Assembly: GCF_002155695.1 (NCBI RefSeq)
Contig: NZ_MUYJ01000001.1
Span: 248,001 to 312,000 of the forward strand
DNA length: 64,000 nucleotides
Origin: Erythrobacter tepidarius
GTDB lineage: Bacteria > Pseudomonadota > Alphaproteobacteria > Sphingomonadales > Sphingomonadaceae
Direction: 5' to 3'
Positions 18,007 to 27,363 of this stretch are shown in pieces; the first letter of the stretch is position 1, and the number at the start of each line of letters is the position of its first letter. The notes beneath the pieces are model-generated. The model made no database searches. It worked only from the letters and a program-made list of their open reading frames with translations, and had not been told where the DNA came from. Made by a program: the position numbers and the translations under genes.

Positions 18007-19233
18007 CTAGGCCTTGAGCAATTCCGGCAGATCGCCCGAAACGCCTCGGGCCTCGTCCATGAAGAACTGCTTGAGCAGCGGGGTGCGCTGCACCGCGCCC
18101 ATGCCGAGCCGGCGCACCGCGCTTGCGGTCTTGCCCGGCACGCCGAACAGACGGGTGAGGCCGTCGGTGGCGAGGGCCACCATGAAGCTGTCGAGCCCGC
18201 GCCACGCCTCGTAACGCTTGAGCAGTTCCGGATCGCCCGGATCAAGCCCGAGCCTTGCGCCATCCGCGAGCACCTCCACCAGCGCGCCGACATCGCGCAG
18301 GCCGAGGTTGAGGCCCTGTCCCGCAATCGGGTGGATGCCGTGCGCGCTATCACCGACCAGCGCGAGGCGCTCGGCGGTGATCTTGGCGGTATGGTGGAAA
18401 CCGAGCGGATAGCTTGAACGCTGGCCGACGCTCAGCACCCGGCCCAGCACCCCGCCGGTGCGCTTTTCCACCTCGGCCAGAAAAGCGCGGTCGCCGAGCT
18501 TCATCACCGCCGCCCCGTCCTTTTCCGACACCGTCCAAACCAATGATGAGCGGTGGGCGCCCTTGGCATCGTCGTTCATCGGCAGCAGCGCGAAGGGCCC
18601 GGCGGGGTAGAAGATTTCCCAAGCGACATTGTCGTGCGGCTTCTCGTGGGTCAGCCCGGCGATGATCGCGCGGTGGTGGTAATCCCACTTGGCAATGGTG
18701 ATGCCGGCCCAATCACGGGTGGGCGATTGGCGGCCTTCGGCGGCGATCATCAGCCGGCCCTTGAGCTTGGTGTCGTCCGCCAGCACGGCGGTCACGCCAT
18801 GATCGCTGCGCTGGCGCGCGGTGACGCTGGCCTTGGCGACCCAGTGGATCAGCGGCTCCTTCGCCGCCGCCTCGAACAGTGCGAGGCGCAGGCGGCGGTT
18901 GGGGAACATCCGGCCCAGCGTGCCATCATCGGGGCCGGGGACGAAATCGAGCCGCCCAGGCCTGTTCTGGTCGGTAACCGCGATCGCGGCGATATCGCAG
19001 GCGAATGCCTCGAGCCCCGCGGCGATCCCGATATTCTCGAACAGGTGCCAGCTGGCGGTGGAGATTGCGGTGGCGCGATCATCGAAGCCTTCGGCGGTGA
19101 GTTCGGCCGGATCGGCGCGGTCGATCACGTGGGACGACAAGCCCTTTTTCGCCGCCGCCAGCGCCAGCGTCATGCCGACGAGGCCGCCGCCGAGGATCAC
19201 CAGATCGCGCGTTTCGTGTGGGGGCTGTGTCAC
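18007..19233 (-). CDS. UbiH/UbiF/Coq6-family FAD-dependent hydroxylase
   Basis: 408 residues. A flavin monooxygenase of ubiquinone biosynthesis, hydroxylating the aromatic ring of polyprenyl intermediates. LVILGGGLVGMTLALAAAKKG (GxGxxG) binds FAD; a DG-type region (LMIAAEGRQSPTRDWAG) and LVGDSAHGIHPIAGQGLNLGLRDVGAL are the second and third flavin motifs of this class. Which ring position it serves (C1, C5 or C6) cannot be said, since alphaproteobacterial UbiL/UbiM variants overlap. Divergent from dsbD with about 50 bp between. Confidence 0.88.
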   Translation of the reverse strand: MTQPPHETRDLVILGGGLVGMTLALAAAKKGLSSHVIDRADPAELTAEGFDDRATAISTASWHLFENIGIAAGLEAFACDIAAIAVTDQNRPGRLDFVPGPDDGTLGRMFPNRRLRLALFEAAAKEPLIHWVAKASVTARQRSDHGVTAVLADDTKLKGRLMIAAEGRQSPTRDWAGITIAKWDYHHRAIIAGLTHEKPHDNVAWEIFYPAGPFALLPMNDDAKGAHRSSLVWTVSEKDGAAVMKLGDRAFLAEVEKRTGGVLGRVLSVGQRSSYPLGFHHTAKITAERLALVGDSAHGIHPIAGQGLNLGLRDVGALVEVLADGARLGLDPGDPELLKRYEAWRGLDSFMVALATDGLTRLFGVPGKTASAVRRLGMGAVQRTPLLKQFFMDEARGVSGDLPELLKA

Positions 19234-19283
19234 CGCTTCGGCTCCGATTGCGAAGTTACCCTTGCGAGCCTAGAGGGTTGGCC

Positions 19284-21440
19284 GTGTTGCGCGCAAGAAC
19301 CTTCCCGCTCCCGATCCGATACTTCGCTGCATTGTGGCTTGCTCTCCTCGCAAGCGTGATGCTGGCGGGCCAGGCCCATGCCCGGCCGGCCGAGCGCAAG
19401 GCGCTCTACGGTGACGAGAATATCGAGGTGGAGCTGTTCATCGATCCGGCGCCGGTGAAGGGCACGCAAATGCTGGCGCTGCGCTTTACGCCCAAGTCGC
19501 CCGAATGGCACGGCTACTGGTCGAACCCGGGTGATGCGGGGCAGGGGATGCGCCTCACGCTCGATCTGCCGCCGGGTTGGGAGGCGGGCGATCCGCTCTA
19601 TCCCGTGCCGCAGCGGCTCACCATCAGCGGGCTGATGAACCACATCTACGAAGGGCAGTATGTGGTGCTGGTGCCGGTGAAGCTGCCCGCAGGCGCGGAT
19701 GGCGCGCGCGCGCCGCCGATCACCGGCCATGTCGAATATCTCGCCTGCACCGACCAGATCTGCGTGCCGCAGGACGCGCTGCTGGCCTCGCGCCCCGGCG
19801 GCGACTTCGCGCGCTGGCGGGCGAGCGTTGCGCCGCTGCTCGATGCCAGGTCGCGCTTTGCGATCGCGGGCGCGACGCTCAGGCTGGCGATCCCGCTGCC
19901 GAGCGGTGTGGGTCTGCGCGATGCGCACGTCTTTGTCGGTGAAAAACGCATCACCCAATCCGCCGATGTCGATTTTGCGGCGCCTCAGGTTTTTCGGCGG
20001 ACGGGCGATCTGCTGGTCGTCGAGATCCCGCTCAAGTCGCTGCCAGCACTGCCGGCAGGGGTCGCAGCGCCGCCCTTCGCGCCGCCGATGCAGGTGACCG
20101 GAATCCTGGCGTTCGGGGACGGAGCCGGGGTGCGCTTTGCCGCTGTGCCCGGCGCGGTTCCCACCGGCGGCGAGGTGATTGCCGGGCCGCAGACGCCACC
20201 CATCCCGCCGTGGTGGACGCTGGTGCTCGGCGCGCTCTTGGGCGGAGTGCTGCTCAACATCATGCCCTGCGTGTTTCCGATCCTCAGCCTCAAGGCGCTC
20301 TCTCTCGCCCGCGCGGGCGAGAGCGAGGCAAAGGCGCGGGCCGAGGGCCTGGCCTATACCGCAGGCGTGATGCTTGCCTGCATCGCACTCGGCGGGGTGA
20401 TGTTGGCGCTGCGCGCGGCGGGAGAGCAGGTCGGCTGGGCGTTCCAGTTGCAGGAACCGGGCGTCGTCGTCGCGCTGCTGGTGCTGGCCGCCGCGATCGC
20501 CGCCAACCTCGCCGGACTGTTCGAACTGCCCTCGATCTCGGTCGGCCTGGGGGGCGAGCGCGCCGGGGCCTTTGCCACCGGATTGCTCGCCGCCTTCGTC
20601 GCGACGCCGTGCACGGGTCCGTTCATGGCGGCGGCGCTCGGCGCAGCCCTGCTGCTGCCGACTGCGCCGGCGTTGCTGCTGTTCGCAGTGCTCGGCCTTG
20701 GTCTGGCGCTGCCGTTCCTGCTGCTCGGCTTCGTCCCGCCCCTGCGGCGGATGCTCCCCAAGCCCGGTGCATGGATGGAGCGGTTCCGGCGGCTCATGGC
20801 GGTCCCAATGGGGTTGACCGCACTCGCGCTGGTGTGGCTGACGGTGCAACTGGGCGGGCGGCCATTTGCTCTGGTGGCTTTGGTGCTGGTCATCGGCGTG
20901 CTGATCGCCCTGTGGGTGGTGGGGCGCTTGCAGCAGGCGGGCAAGCTGGCGTGGCCCGCCTTCGGCCTCGTCGCCGCGCCCTTCCTCGCCTTTGCCCTCA
21001 TCGCGCTGCCCAATGTCTACGAGGCCAAGGGGGGCGAGACCAAGCAGAGCATCCACTCCCCGCGCGCCTTCAGCCGCGAGGCGCTCGCCCAGGCGCGGGC
21101 CTCGGGCCGGCCGGTGTTCTTGTGGTTCACCGCCGATTGGTGCGTCACCTGCAAGGTCAACGAGACCACCGCGATCGAGCGCGCGAGCGTGCGCGATGCC
21201 TTCGAGCAGGCGGGCGTGATCACCATGGTGGGCGACTGGACGGTGCGTGACGAGGCCATCACCGCCTTCCTTACCGAACAGGGCGCGGCGGGGGTGCCGC
21301 TCTATCTGTGGTATGCGCCCGGAGCCTCGGCACCCGAGCAATTGCCACAGGTGCTCACGCCGGAGCTGCTGGAGACGCGGGCACAGGCGTCTCGGGCTGC
21401 CCCCGGCACGCTTCCACCAGCTGCATCGGCAGCGGGCTAG
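19284..21440 (+). CDS. dsbD: DsbD-family protein-disulfide reductase
   Basis: 718 residues from a GTG start with GAGG 7 bp upstream; a longer frame from 19218 is unlikely because it runs into the divergent ubiH start. Order of parts: signal peptide ending AHA (about residue 33); a periplasmic alpha domain with Cys in YLACTDQIC; a membrane domain with the paired redox cysteines Cys329 (IMPCVFP) and Cys443 (ATPCTGP); and a C-terminal thioredoxin-like domain with Cys620/Cys623 in DWCVTC. It carries electrons from cytoplasmic thioredoxin to periplasmic thiol proteins, including cytochrome c maturation. Its last 86 bp overlap the convergent lipoprotein gene. Confidence 0.92.
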   Translation: MLRARTFPLPIRYFAALWLALLASVMLAGQAHARPAERKALYGDENIEVELFIDPAPVKGTQMLALRFTPKSPEWHGYWSNPGDAGQGMRLTLDLPPGWEAGDPLYPVPQRLTISGLMNHIYEGQYVVLVPVKLPAGADGARAPPITGHVEYLACTDQICVPQDALLASRPGGDFARWRASVAPLLDARSRFAIAGATLRLAIPLPSGVGLRDAHVFVGEKRITQSADVDFAAPQVFRRTGDLLVVEIPLKSLPALPAGVAAPPFAPPMQVTGILAFGDGAGVRFAAVPGAVPTGGEVIAGPQTPPIPPWWTLVLGALLGGVLLNIMPCVFPILSLKALSLARAGESEAKARAEGLAYTAGVMLACIALGGVMLALRAAGEQVGWAFQLQEPGVVVALLVLAAAIAANLAGLFELPSISVGLGGERAGAFATGLLAAFVATPCTGPFMAAALGAALLLPTAPALLLFAVLGLGLALPFLLLGFVPPLRRMLPKPGAWMERFRRLMAVPMGLTALALVWLTVQLGGRPFALVALVLVIGVLIALWVVGRLQQAGKLAWPAFGLVAAPFLAFALIALPNVYEAKGGETKQSIHSPRAFSREALAQARASGRPVFLWFTADWCVTCKVNETTAIERASVRDAFEQAGVITMVGDWTVRDEAITAFLTEQGAAGVPLYLWYAPGASAPEQLPQVLTPELLETRAQASRAAPGTLPPAASAAG

Positions 21441-21930
21441 GGTTGAGCTTCACCAGCCCGGCGCCGGGCACGGTGACAGTGGCCTCGCGCAAGGGCGTCA
21501 GAGCCTCCCATTCCGGGCGGGCGGCCGGCACCGCGCCCTGCCACACCAGCTGGCCGCGCACGCGGGTCGCATCGACCGGGAAACGTCCGATCCTGCCATT
21601 GCCGATCAACGCCAGCAGCGCGCCGGCGCCGCGATCGGCCGGGGCATGACGGGTGATCCGCAATTGCGCCTCGGGGGTGCCCGCGCCCTCGCATTGCAGC
21701 GCCAGCAGCACCGGCTCGCCCGGAACGCCATAGACCAGCCGCAGCGGCCCGCCGCTTGCGACCCAGACGGCATTGGCGGTGTCGGGGGAGTCGATTGGTT
21801 GCGATGGTCTGGGCAGCAGCGGCAGATTGGCGGCCTGCGCGCTGCCGACATCGGCGGGAGCAGGCTTGCACGCCGGCAATGCCAGCACCGCGCAGAGCAT
21901 CAGCATTGCGGCAAGGCGCGCAGTCGGCAT
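21355..21930 (-). CDS. Hypothetical lipoprotein
   Basis: 191 residues with a signal peptide and lipobox ending in a lipidated Cys (LALPAC), then an extracytoplasmic region rich in Pro, Ala and short beta-like segments. I recognise no family. The start overlaps the stop of the S10 peptidase gene by one base (TGATG), so it is probably cotranscribed with it and exported. The C-terminal about 28 codons overlap the 3' end of dsbD on the other strand; the tail (PVPASPAAPA) is low complexity, consistent with a late extension. Confidence 0.65.
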   Translation of the reverse strand: MPTARLAAMLMLCAVLALPACKPAPADVGSAQAANLPLLPRPSQPIDSPDTANAVWVASGGPLRLVYGVPGEPVLLALQCEGAGTPEAQLRITRHAPADRGAGALLALIGNGRIGRFPVDATRVRGQLVWQGAVPAARPEWEALTPLREATVTVPGAGLVKLNPSPLPMQLVEACRGQPETPVPASPAAPA

Positions 21931-23438
21931 CAGCGCGCCCTGATGAAGTTGCGCAGATCGGCCGAGAGCTTCGCCCGATCCTCGTCGCGGACATACATCA
22001 TGTGGCCCGCCTCATAATATTTCCAGGTAATCCGCTCCTGCGGGATGCCGCTGCGCTTGAGCGAATATTCGGCGCCGAAGAAGGGTGTGGCGAAATCGTA
22101 ATAGCCCTGCGCGTTGAACAGGCGCAGCTGGCTGTTCTGGCGCATCGCCTGCCCAATCAGCGGGGCGATGTTGAGATAGGCCTGCCGCCCCCAGCCGCTG
22201 CCGAGCGACCAGTCCCACTGCCCGCCGACATTGCCGATCGACTGGTACTGCCGGTCGGTCTTGTAGCCCAGCGTCTCGCGCGCCCACTGATTGATCGCGG
22301 CGGTATAGCCCGCGTCGATGCCGTAGAAGCTCGGATCATCGTCGGGCGTTTCGCCCGCGTTGTCGAAGTCCTTGCCGGTGTAGCGCGCGTCGAGCCGCCC
22401 GATGGTGAGGCCGCGGTCGCGCAGCAGCTCCTTGTAGAAGCGCTGGTCGGTGACGCGCAGATCGGCCTGTTCGAGATAGGTCTCCGACAGGCCGGTGAGG
22501 CGCGCGAGTTCGCGGCGCACGCTGGCGCGTTCCCCGGCGGGCAGTTCCTGCCCCTTGAGCAGCGCGGTGGCATAGGGTCCGATGGCAAAGCGCCGCGCTT
22601 CCTCGACGATCGCCTCGACCGAGGGGGCCTCGACCTTGCCGTGGTAATAGGCGGCGGCCGCCATGCTGGGCAGCGTGACGACATAGGCCAACTCGTTTCC
22701 AGGGGTCGGCTCGCGCCCGGCGAAATCGAGAATGGTGGAAATGAGGATCAGCCCGTTGAGGCCGACATCATTGTAGGTGCCGCCCTCAAGCTCGTCCACC
22801 ACCATTGCAGTCCGGCTGGTGCCGTAGCTTTCCCCGCCGAGATATTTGGGACTGCCCCAGCGGCCATTATCGTTGATCCAGCGCCGGATCACCTGCGCGA
22901 CGGCGCGGGCATCCTGCCTGAGACCGTAATATTTCTTGGGATCGGTGCCCTGCGTCAGATAGCTGAAGCCGGTGCCGGGCGGATCGATGAAGACGAGATC
23001 GGCGACATCGAGCAGGCTGTCGGGGTTGTCGCGCAACGGATAGGGCGGCGCGCCATCATCCTTGGCGTCCGAGGGTATCGCCACGCGCTTCGGCCCGAAG
23101 GCCCCCATCTGCAACCACACCGAGCCTGAACCCGGCCCGCCGTTATACATGAAGAACACCGGGCGGGTGGGGTCCACCGGGGTCTTCACATAGGAGGTGG
23201 TGACGATCACCGCCTCGGCCTTGCCCGCTTCGTCACTCAGGATCGTGTCGGCGATCGTGGCGCGATAGGTGATGCGCTGCCCGCCGAAGGTGCCGACAAG
23301 GTCTCGACTGCGGATCTGCGGCTCGGGCGCGGGCGCAGGCTTTGCGCTTTCGGCCTTGGGCGCGTCCTGCGCGATGGTGGGAGCGGTAAGAGCGAGGGTG
23401 CTGACAGCGGCCAGCGCGGCGAGAAGTCTTGCGTTCAT
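21930..23438 (-). CDS. Peptidase S10 (serine carboxypeptidase) family protein
   Basis: 502 residues with a signal peptide (ends about residue 23, TIAQ). The alpha/beta-hydrolase carboxypeptidase motifs are all present: oxyanion region NGGPGSGSVW, IDPPGTGFSY, nucleophile Ser204 in GGESYGTSR, then Asp in GYYDFATPF and His in YEAGHMMY. Secreted to the periplasm, it should remove C-terminal residues from peptides. It lies 47 bp after uvrB on the same strand and is coupled to the downstream lipoprotein, but no functional link to DNA repair is apparent. Confidence 0.9.
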   Translation of the reverse strand: MNARLLAALAAVSTLALTAPTIAQDAPKAESAKPAPAPEPQIRSRDLVGTFGGQRITYRATIADTILSDEAGKAEAVIVTTSYVKTPVDPTRPVFFMYNGGPGSGSVWLQMGAFGPKRVAIPSDAKDDGAPPYPLRDNPDSLLDVADLVFIDPPGTGFSYLTQGTDPKKYYGLRQDARAVAQVIRRWINDNGRWGSPKYLGGESYGTSRTAMVVDELEGGTYNDVGLNGLILISTILDFAGREPTPGNELAYVVTLPSMAAAAYYHGKVEAPSVEAIVEEARRFAIGPYATALLKGQELPAGERASVRRELARLTGLSETYLEQADLRVTDQRFYKELLRDRGLTIGRLDARYTGKDFDNAGETPDDDPSFYGIDAGYTAAINQWARETLGYKTDRQYQSIGNVGGQWDWSLGSGWGRQAYLNIAPLIGQAMRQNSQLRLFNAQGYYDFATPFFGAEYSLKRSGIPQERITWKYYEAGHMMYVRDEDRAKLSADLRNFIRAR

Positions 23439-23485
23439 GGGATGAGCGAATTGGCAGGGTTGGGGGTGCGGTTCAAGGGGCGCGC

Positions 23486-25681
23486 CTAGGGCTTCCCACC
23501 CATTCGCTTGTAGCGTGTCTTGCCATAGCGCGTCTTGCGCGTCCCCGGCTTGCCTTCGTTGCTGCGCCCCACAAGCGGTGCGCGTTTCTGGCTGTCCGGC
23601 AATCCGAGTTCGTCCGCCTCCAGCCGCCGGATCTCGTCGCGCAGCCGTCCGGCTTCCTCGAATTCGAGGTTCGCCGCCGCCTCGCGCATCCGCTTTTCGA
23701 GGTCTTCGATGTAGCTGCGCAAGTTGTGCCCGACGAGATTGTTGCGTTCGTCGTCGCCCGTGTCGACCAGCACGCTATCCTGCGCCGCGGTGTGGGCCAC
23801 GATGTCGTGGATGTCGCGCTTGATCGTCTGCGGCGTGATCCCGTGCGCTTCGTTGAACGCCCGCTGCTTGGCCCGGCGGCGTTCGGTTTCGGCCAGCGCA
23901 CGTTCGATCGAGCCGGTGATACGGTCGGCGTAGAGGATCACCCGGCCATCGACGTTGCGCGCGGCGCGGCCGATGGTCTGGATCAGCGAGGTCTCGGACC
24001 GCAGGAAACCTTCCTTGTCGGCATCGAGAATGCACACCAGCCCGCATTCGGGAATGTCGAGACCCTCGCGCAGCAGGTTGATTCCGACCAGCACGTCATA
24101 GACGCCGAGTCTCAGGTCGCGGATCAGCTCGATGCGCTCCAATGTCTCGATATCGGAATGCATGTAGCGCACGCGCACGCCGGCCTCGTGCATGAATTCG
24201 GTAAGGTCTTCGGCCATGCGCTTGGTGAGCGTGGTCACCAGGGTGCGGTAGCCCAAGGCGGCGGTCGCCTTGCACTCGGTGATGCAATCCTGCACCTGAT
24301 CTTCGACCGGGCGGATTTCGACTGGCGGGTCAATCAACCCGGTGGGGCGGATCACCTGTTCGGCAAAGACCCCGCCGGTCTGCTCCATTTCCCAGCTGCC
24401 GGGGGTGGCCGAGACCGCGACGGTCTGCGGGCGCATCGCGTCCCATTCGTTGAAGCGCAAGGGGCGGTTGTCGATGCAGGAGGGCAGGCGGAAGCCATAT
24501 TCGGCCAGCGTCAGCTTGCGGCGGTGGTCTCCGCGCGCCATCGCCCCGATTTGGGGGATCGTCTGGTGGCTTTCATCGACGAACAGCAGCGCGTTTTCAG
24601 GCAGGTATTCGAACAAGGTCGGCGGCGGTTCGCCGGGAAGCCGCCCGGTGAGGAAGCGGCTGTAATTCTCGATCCCCGCGCAGGAGCCGGTTGCCGCGAT
24701 CATCTCGAGGTCGAAATTGGTGCGCTGTTCGAGCCGCTGCCGCTCCAGCAGCTTGCCTTCCGCCTCCAGCTCCTTGAGCCGCTCCTCCAGCTCGAACCTG
24801 ATCGCCGCCATCGCCTGCTTCATCGTCGGCCCCGGCGTGACATAGTGCGAATTGGCATAGACCCGCACCTTCTCCAGCGTCGCCCCCCTGGTCCCGGTGA
24901 GCGGATCGAATTCGCTGATCGCCTCGATCTCGTCGCCGAAAAAGCTAACCCGCCAGGCTATGTCCTCATAGTGCGAGGGGAAGATTTCGAGGCTGTCGCC
25001 GCGCACGCGGAAGCAGCCGCGGGTGAAGGCCGCATCGTTGCGCTTGTATTGCAGCGCGACGAGCTTGCGGATCAGCTCGCGCTGGTCGACGCTTTCGCCC
25101 ACCTTGATATCGAAGATCATCGCCGAATAGGTTTCGACCGAGCCGATGCCGTAGAGGCAGGAGACCGAGGCGACGATAATCACGTCATCGCGTTCGAGCA
25201 GCGCGCGGGTGGCCGAGTGGCGCATCCGGTCGATCGCCTCGTTCACGCTCGATTCCTTCTCGATATAGGTGTCCGAGCGCGGGACGTAGGCTTCGGGCTG
25301 GTAGTAGTCGTAATAGCTGACGAAATATTCGACCGCGTTTTCGGGAAAGAAGCTCTTGAATTCGCCATAGAGCTGCGCAGCGAGGATCTTGTTGGGGGCA
25401 AGGATCAGCGCCGGGCGTTGGAGCGTCTCGATCACCTTGGCCATGGTGAAGGTCTTGCCCGAGCCCGTCACCCCCAGCAGCACCTGCGTCTTCTCGCCTC
25501 TGCGCGCGCCTTCGACCAGTTCGGCAATCGCGTTCGGCTGGTCGCCCGCCGGCGCATAGTCGGACACCAGCTTGAAGGGGATGCCGCCCATCGACTTTTC
25601 GGGCCGCCGGGGGCGGTGCGGGGTGAAGTCGGCACCCGTTTCGGGCTCGTCCAGTCCGCGGCGGATCACGAGTTCGGCCAT
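23486..25681 (-). CDS. uvrB: Excinuclease ABC subunit B
   Basis: 731 residues. The helicase-like damage-verification subunit of UvrABC nucleotide excision repair. Visible features are Walker [11 protein letters not shown], the beta-hairpin region ([12 protein letters not shown]), [21 protein letters not shown] (helicase motif II region), QTIGRAARN (motif VI), and a C-terminal UVR motif ([24 protein letters not shown]) that contacts UvrC. The start at 25681 gives [10 protein letters not shown]; upstream Met codons extend it without similarity. A convincing LexA box was not seen in the 112-bp divergent promoter region. Confidence 0.97.
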   Translation of the reverse strand: MAELVIRRGLDEPETGADFTPHRPRRPEKSMGGIPFKLVSDYAPAGDQPNAIAELVEGARRGEKTQVLLGVTGSGKTFTMAKVIETLQRPALILAPNKILAAQLYGEFKSFFPENAVEYFVSYYDYYQPEAYVPRSDTYIEKESSVNEAIDRMRHSATRALLERDDVIIVASVSCLYGIGSVETYSAMIFDIKVGESVDQRELIRKLVALQYKRNDAAFTRGCFRVRGDSLEIFPSHYEDIAWRVSFFGDEIEAISEFDPLTGTRGATLEKVRVYANSHYVTPGPTMKQAMAAIRFELEERLKELEAEGKLLERQRLEQRTNFDLEMIAATGSCAGIENYSRFLTGRLPGEPPPTLFEYLPENALLFVDESHQTIPQIGAMARGDHRRKLTLAEYGFRLPSCIDNRPLRFNEWDAMRPQTVAVSATPGSWEMEQTGGVFAEQVIRPTGLIDPPVEIRPVEDQVQDCITECKATAALGYRTLVTTLTKRMAEDLTEFMHEAGVRVRYMHSDIETLERIELIRDLRLGVYDVLVGINLLREGLDIPECGLVCILDADKEGFLRSETSLIQTIGRAARNVDGRVILYADRITGSIERALAETERRRAKQRAFNEAHGITPQTIKRDIHDIVAHTAAQDSVLVDTGDDERNNLVGHNLRSYIEDLEKRMREAAANLEFEEAGRLRDEIRRLEADELGLPDSQKRAPLVGRSNEGKPGTRKTRYGKTRYKRMGGKP

Positions 25682-25793
25682 GGAGGCTTGTATGGGGAAC
25701 AAAGCAGGCACGTGCAAGCCGGGCGCTGTTTTTCCTGCCATGTTCCGGCACGAATGCTGCTATGGCAGGGCAAAGGCAGCAGGAGAGACGGAC

Positions 25794-26330
25794 ATGAAGC
25801 GCATCACCATCATCGCGAACCTCGGGGCGGTTTTGCTGGCGGGCTGTTCGGGCGGCGGGAATGCCGATGCCGACGGCAATGGCGAAGTCAGCATGAAGGA
25901 AGCCGCCCGGCAGGCCGAGGCTGAAGGGCTGAAGCCCGAGCCGGGCCAGTACAAGGCCGTGATCACCATGACCGGTATGGAAATCCCCGGATTGCCGCCC
26001 GAAATGAAGGGTCACGGCGCGGGGCTGACCACCACCACCGACTATTGCCTCACCCAGGACGATGTCGACAAGGGCTTCGAGGAAATGATGAAGCGCGGCC
26101 AGAACGGTGAGTGCGCCTATGAACGCTTCAACCTCAAGGACGGCAAGATGGACGCGGTGATGGTTTGCAAGACCGCCGAAGGCGATGCGCGCATGGCGAT
26201 GGACGGCACCGTCACTCCCACCAGTTCGGAATTCACCGCAACAATGGCAATGCAACTGCCGGATAGGGCCGAGGGGACAATGAGCTTCACCGCCAAGCAT
26301 GAACGTGTCGGCGACTGTCCGGCCAGATGA
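25794..26330 (+). CDS. DUF3617 domain lipoprotein
   Basis: 178 residues. A lipobox (LLAGCSGG) at the end of a short signal peptide, then an acidic stretch, then the DUF3617 pattern: KPEPGQYKAVITMTGMEIPGLPP, a paired-Cys core (DYCLTQDD, ECAYERF) and a second Cys (MVCK). These are small exported proteins of unknown function common in Sphingomonadales. GGAGAG lies about 6 bp before the ATG. Divergent from uvrB and followed after 94 bp by the hydrolase gene. Confidence 0.75.
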   Translation: MKRITIIANLGAVLLAGCSGGGNADADGNGEVSMKEAARQAEAEGLKPEPGQYKAVITMTGMEIPGLPPEMKGHGAGLTTTTDYCLTQDDVDKGFEEMMKRGQNGECAYERFNLKDGKMDAVMVCKTAEGDARMAMDGTVTPTSSEFTATMAMQLPDRAEGTMSFTAKHERVGDCPAR

Positions 26331-26424
26331 TCCTGCCGGCACCCCGCGCCGGGAAATATGTCGGAATTGTTGCAAGCGTTACAATTAATTGAAGATTCAT
26401 GGCGGATCTGGCTTGCTAAGGGCC

Positions 26425-27270
26425 ATGATTCAGCCTCGCATCGCTCTGGAACGTCCCCGACTGCCGGCTCCCTTGCTGGGGGCGGCGGCGAGCGTGGGCA
26501 CGCAGGTGCGACAGGCCTATGTCGCCTCCGGCCTTGCACGGCGCGTGGCGCTGGCGCGTGAGGTCATCCCGCAGGAGCGCGAGGCCGGCAAGCCGCGGTT
26601 GGGGCGACTGCTGGGCGAGGCGCAGGCGCTGCTGGAGCCGGTTCGCCGTCCGCGCCGAAAGCTCGACATTCCCGCCACCAGCAATCCGCAGATGGTGATG
26701 ATCCTGCCCGGCTTTGCCACCCATCCGGTACGGATGCGCTATCTCGCGCACCAGCTCGAAGCGGCCGGTCACAGCACCAAGCGCTGGGGATTGGGCTTCA
26801 ACTGGGGTCCGGATGAGGAGAAGTTCCAGTTTCTCGAGCTGCGGCTGGCCGATCTGCATGCCCGCCATGGCCGCCCGGTGGTGCTGCTTGGCTGGAGTCT
26901 TGGCGGTCTGTTCGCGCGCGAGCTGGCCAAGCGCCAGCCTGATGCCGTGGCCAAAGTCATCACCATGGGATCGCCCTTCAGCGGCTCGCCGCGCGCCAAC
27001 AACGTGTGGCGCGCCTACCAGTTCATCACCGGCCATTCGGTCGATGCGCCGCCGATTGCCGCCGATCTTGCGGCCAAGCCGCCGGTCGAAACCGTGGCGC
27101 TGTGGAGCGCCAATGATGGCGTGATCGCCCCGCGCTGCGCTGCCGGGCGTCCGGGCGAGCGTGACCGCGCGATCGCCCTGCGCTGCACCCATATCGGCTT
27201 CACCTATGATCCGCAGGTGATAATGACCGTGCTGGCCGAGCTTGAATCCACCCGGCGACACGCGCCTTGA
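26425..27270 (+). CDS. Alpha/beta hydrolase (lipase-like)
   Basis: 281 residues. After about 70 residues of Arg/Ala-rich N terminus comes an alpha/beta-hydrolase core: MVMILPGFATHPVRMRYL (oxyanion strand), the nucleophile elbow VLLGWSLGGLFARELA, and an acid/His pair toward the end (ALWSANDGVIAP, CTHIGFTYDP). No signal peptide is evident. The pattern suits an esterase or lipase acting on a small acyl ester. It precedes the Anbu-type operon by 93 bp; a shared transcript is possible but not shown. Confidence 0.75.
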   Translation: MIQPRIALERPRLPAPLLGAAASVGTQVRQAYVASGLARRVALAREVIPQEREAGKPRLGRLLGEAQALLEPVRRPRRKLDIPATSNPQMVMILPGFATHPVRMRYLAHQLEAAGHSTKRWGLGFNWGPDEEKFQFLELRLADLHARHGRPVVLLGWSLGGLFARELAKRQPDAVAKVITMGSPFSGSPRANNVWRAYQFITGHSVDAPPIAADLAAKPPVETVALWSANDGVIAPRCAAGRPGERDRAIALRCTHIGFTYDPQVIMTVLAELESTRRHAP

Positions 27271-27363
27271 GCGCAAAGATGTTACGTCATCCCGCGCAAC
27301 CGCTTTCCTTTTGCAAAACCCCCGTTAATTGTTGTCTTGCACCCAAGGGCCATGCGGGGGTCA

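Noticed and set aside
25682..25793. LexA box at uvrB
   Set aside because: Half sites GAAC and GTTC occur but no pair with correct 7-bp spacing.
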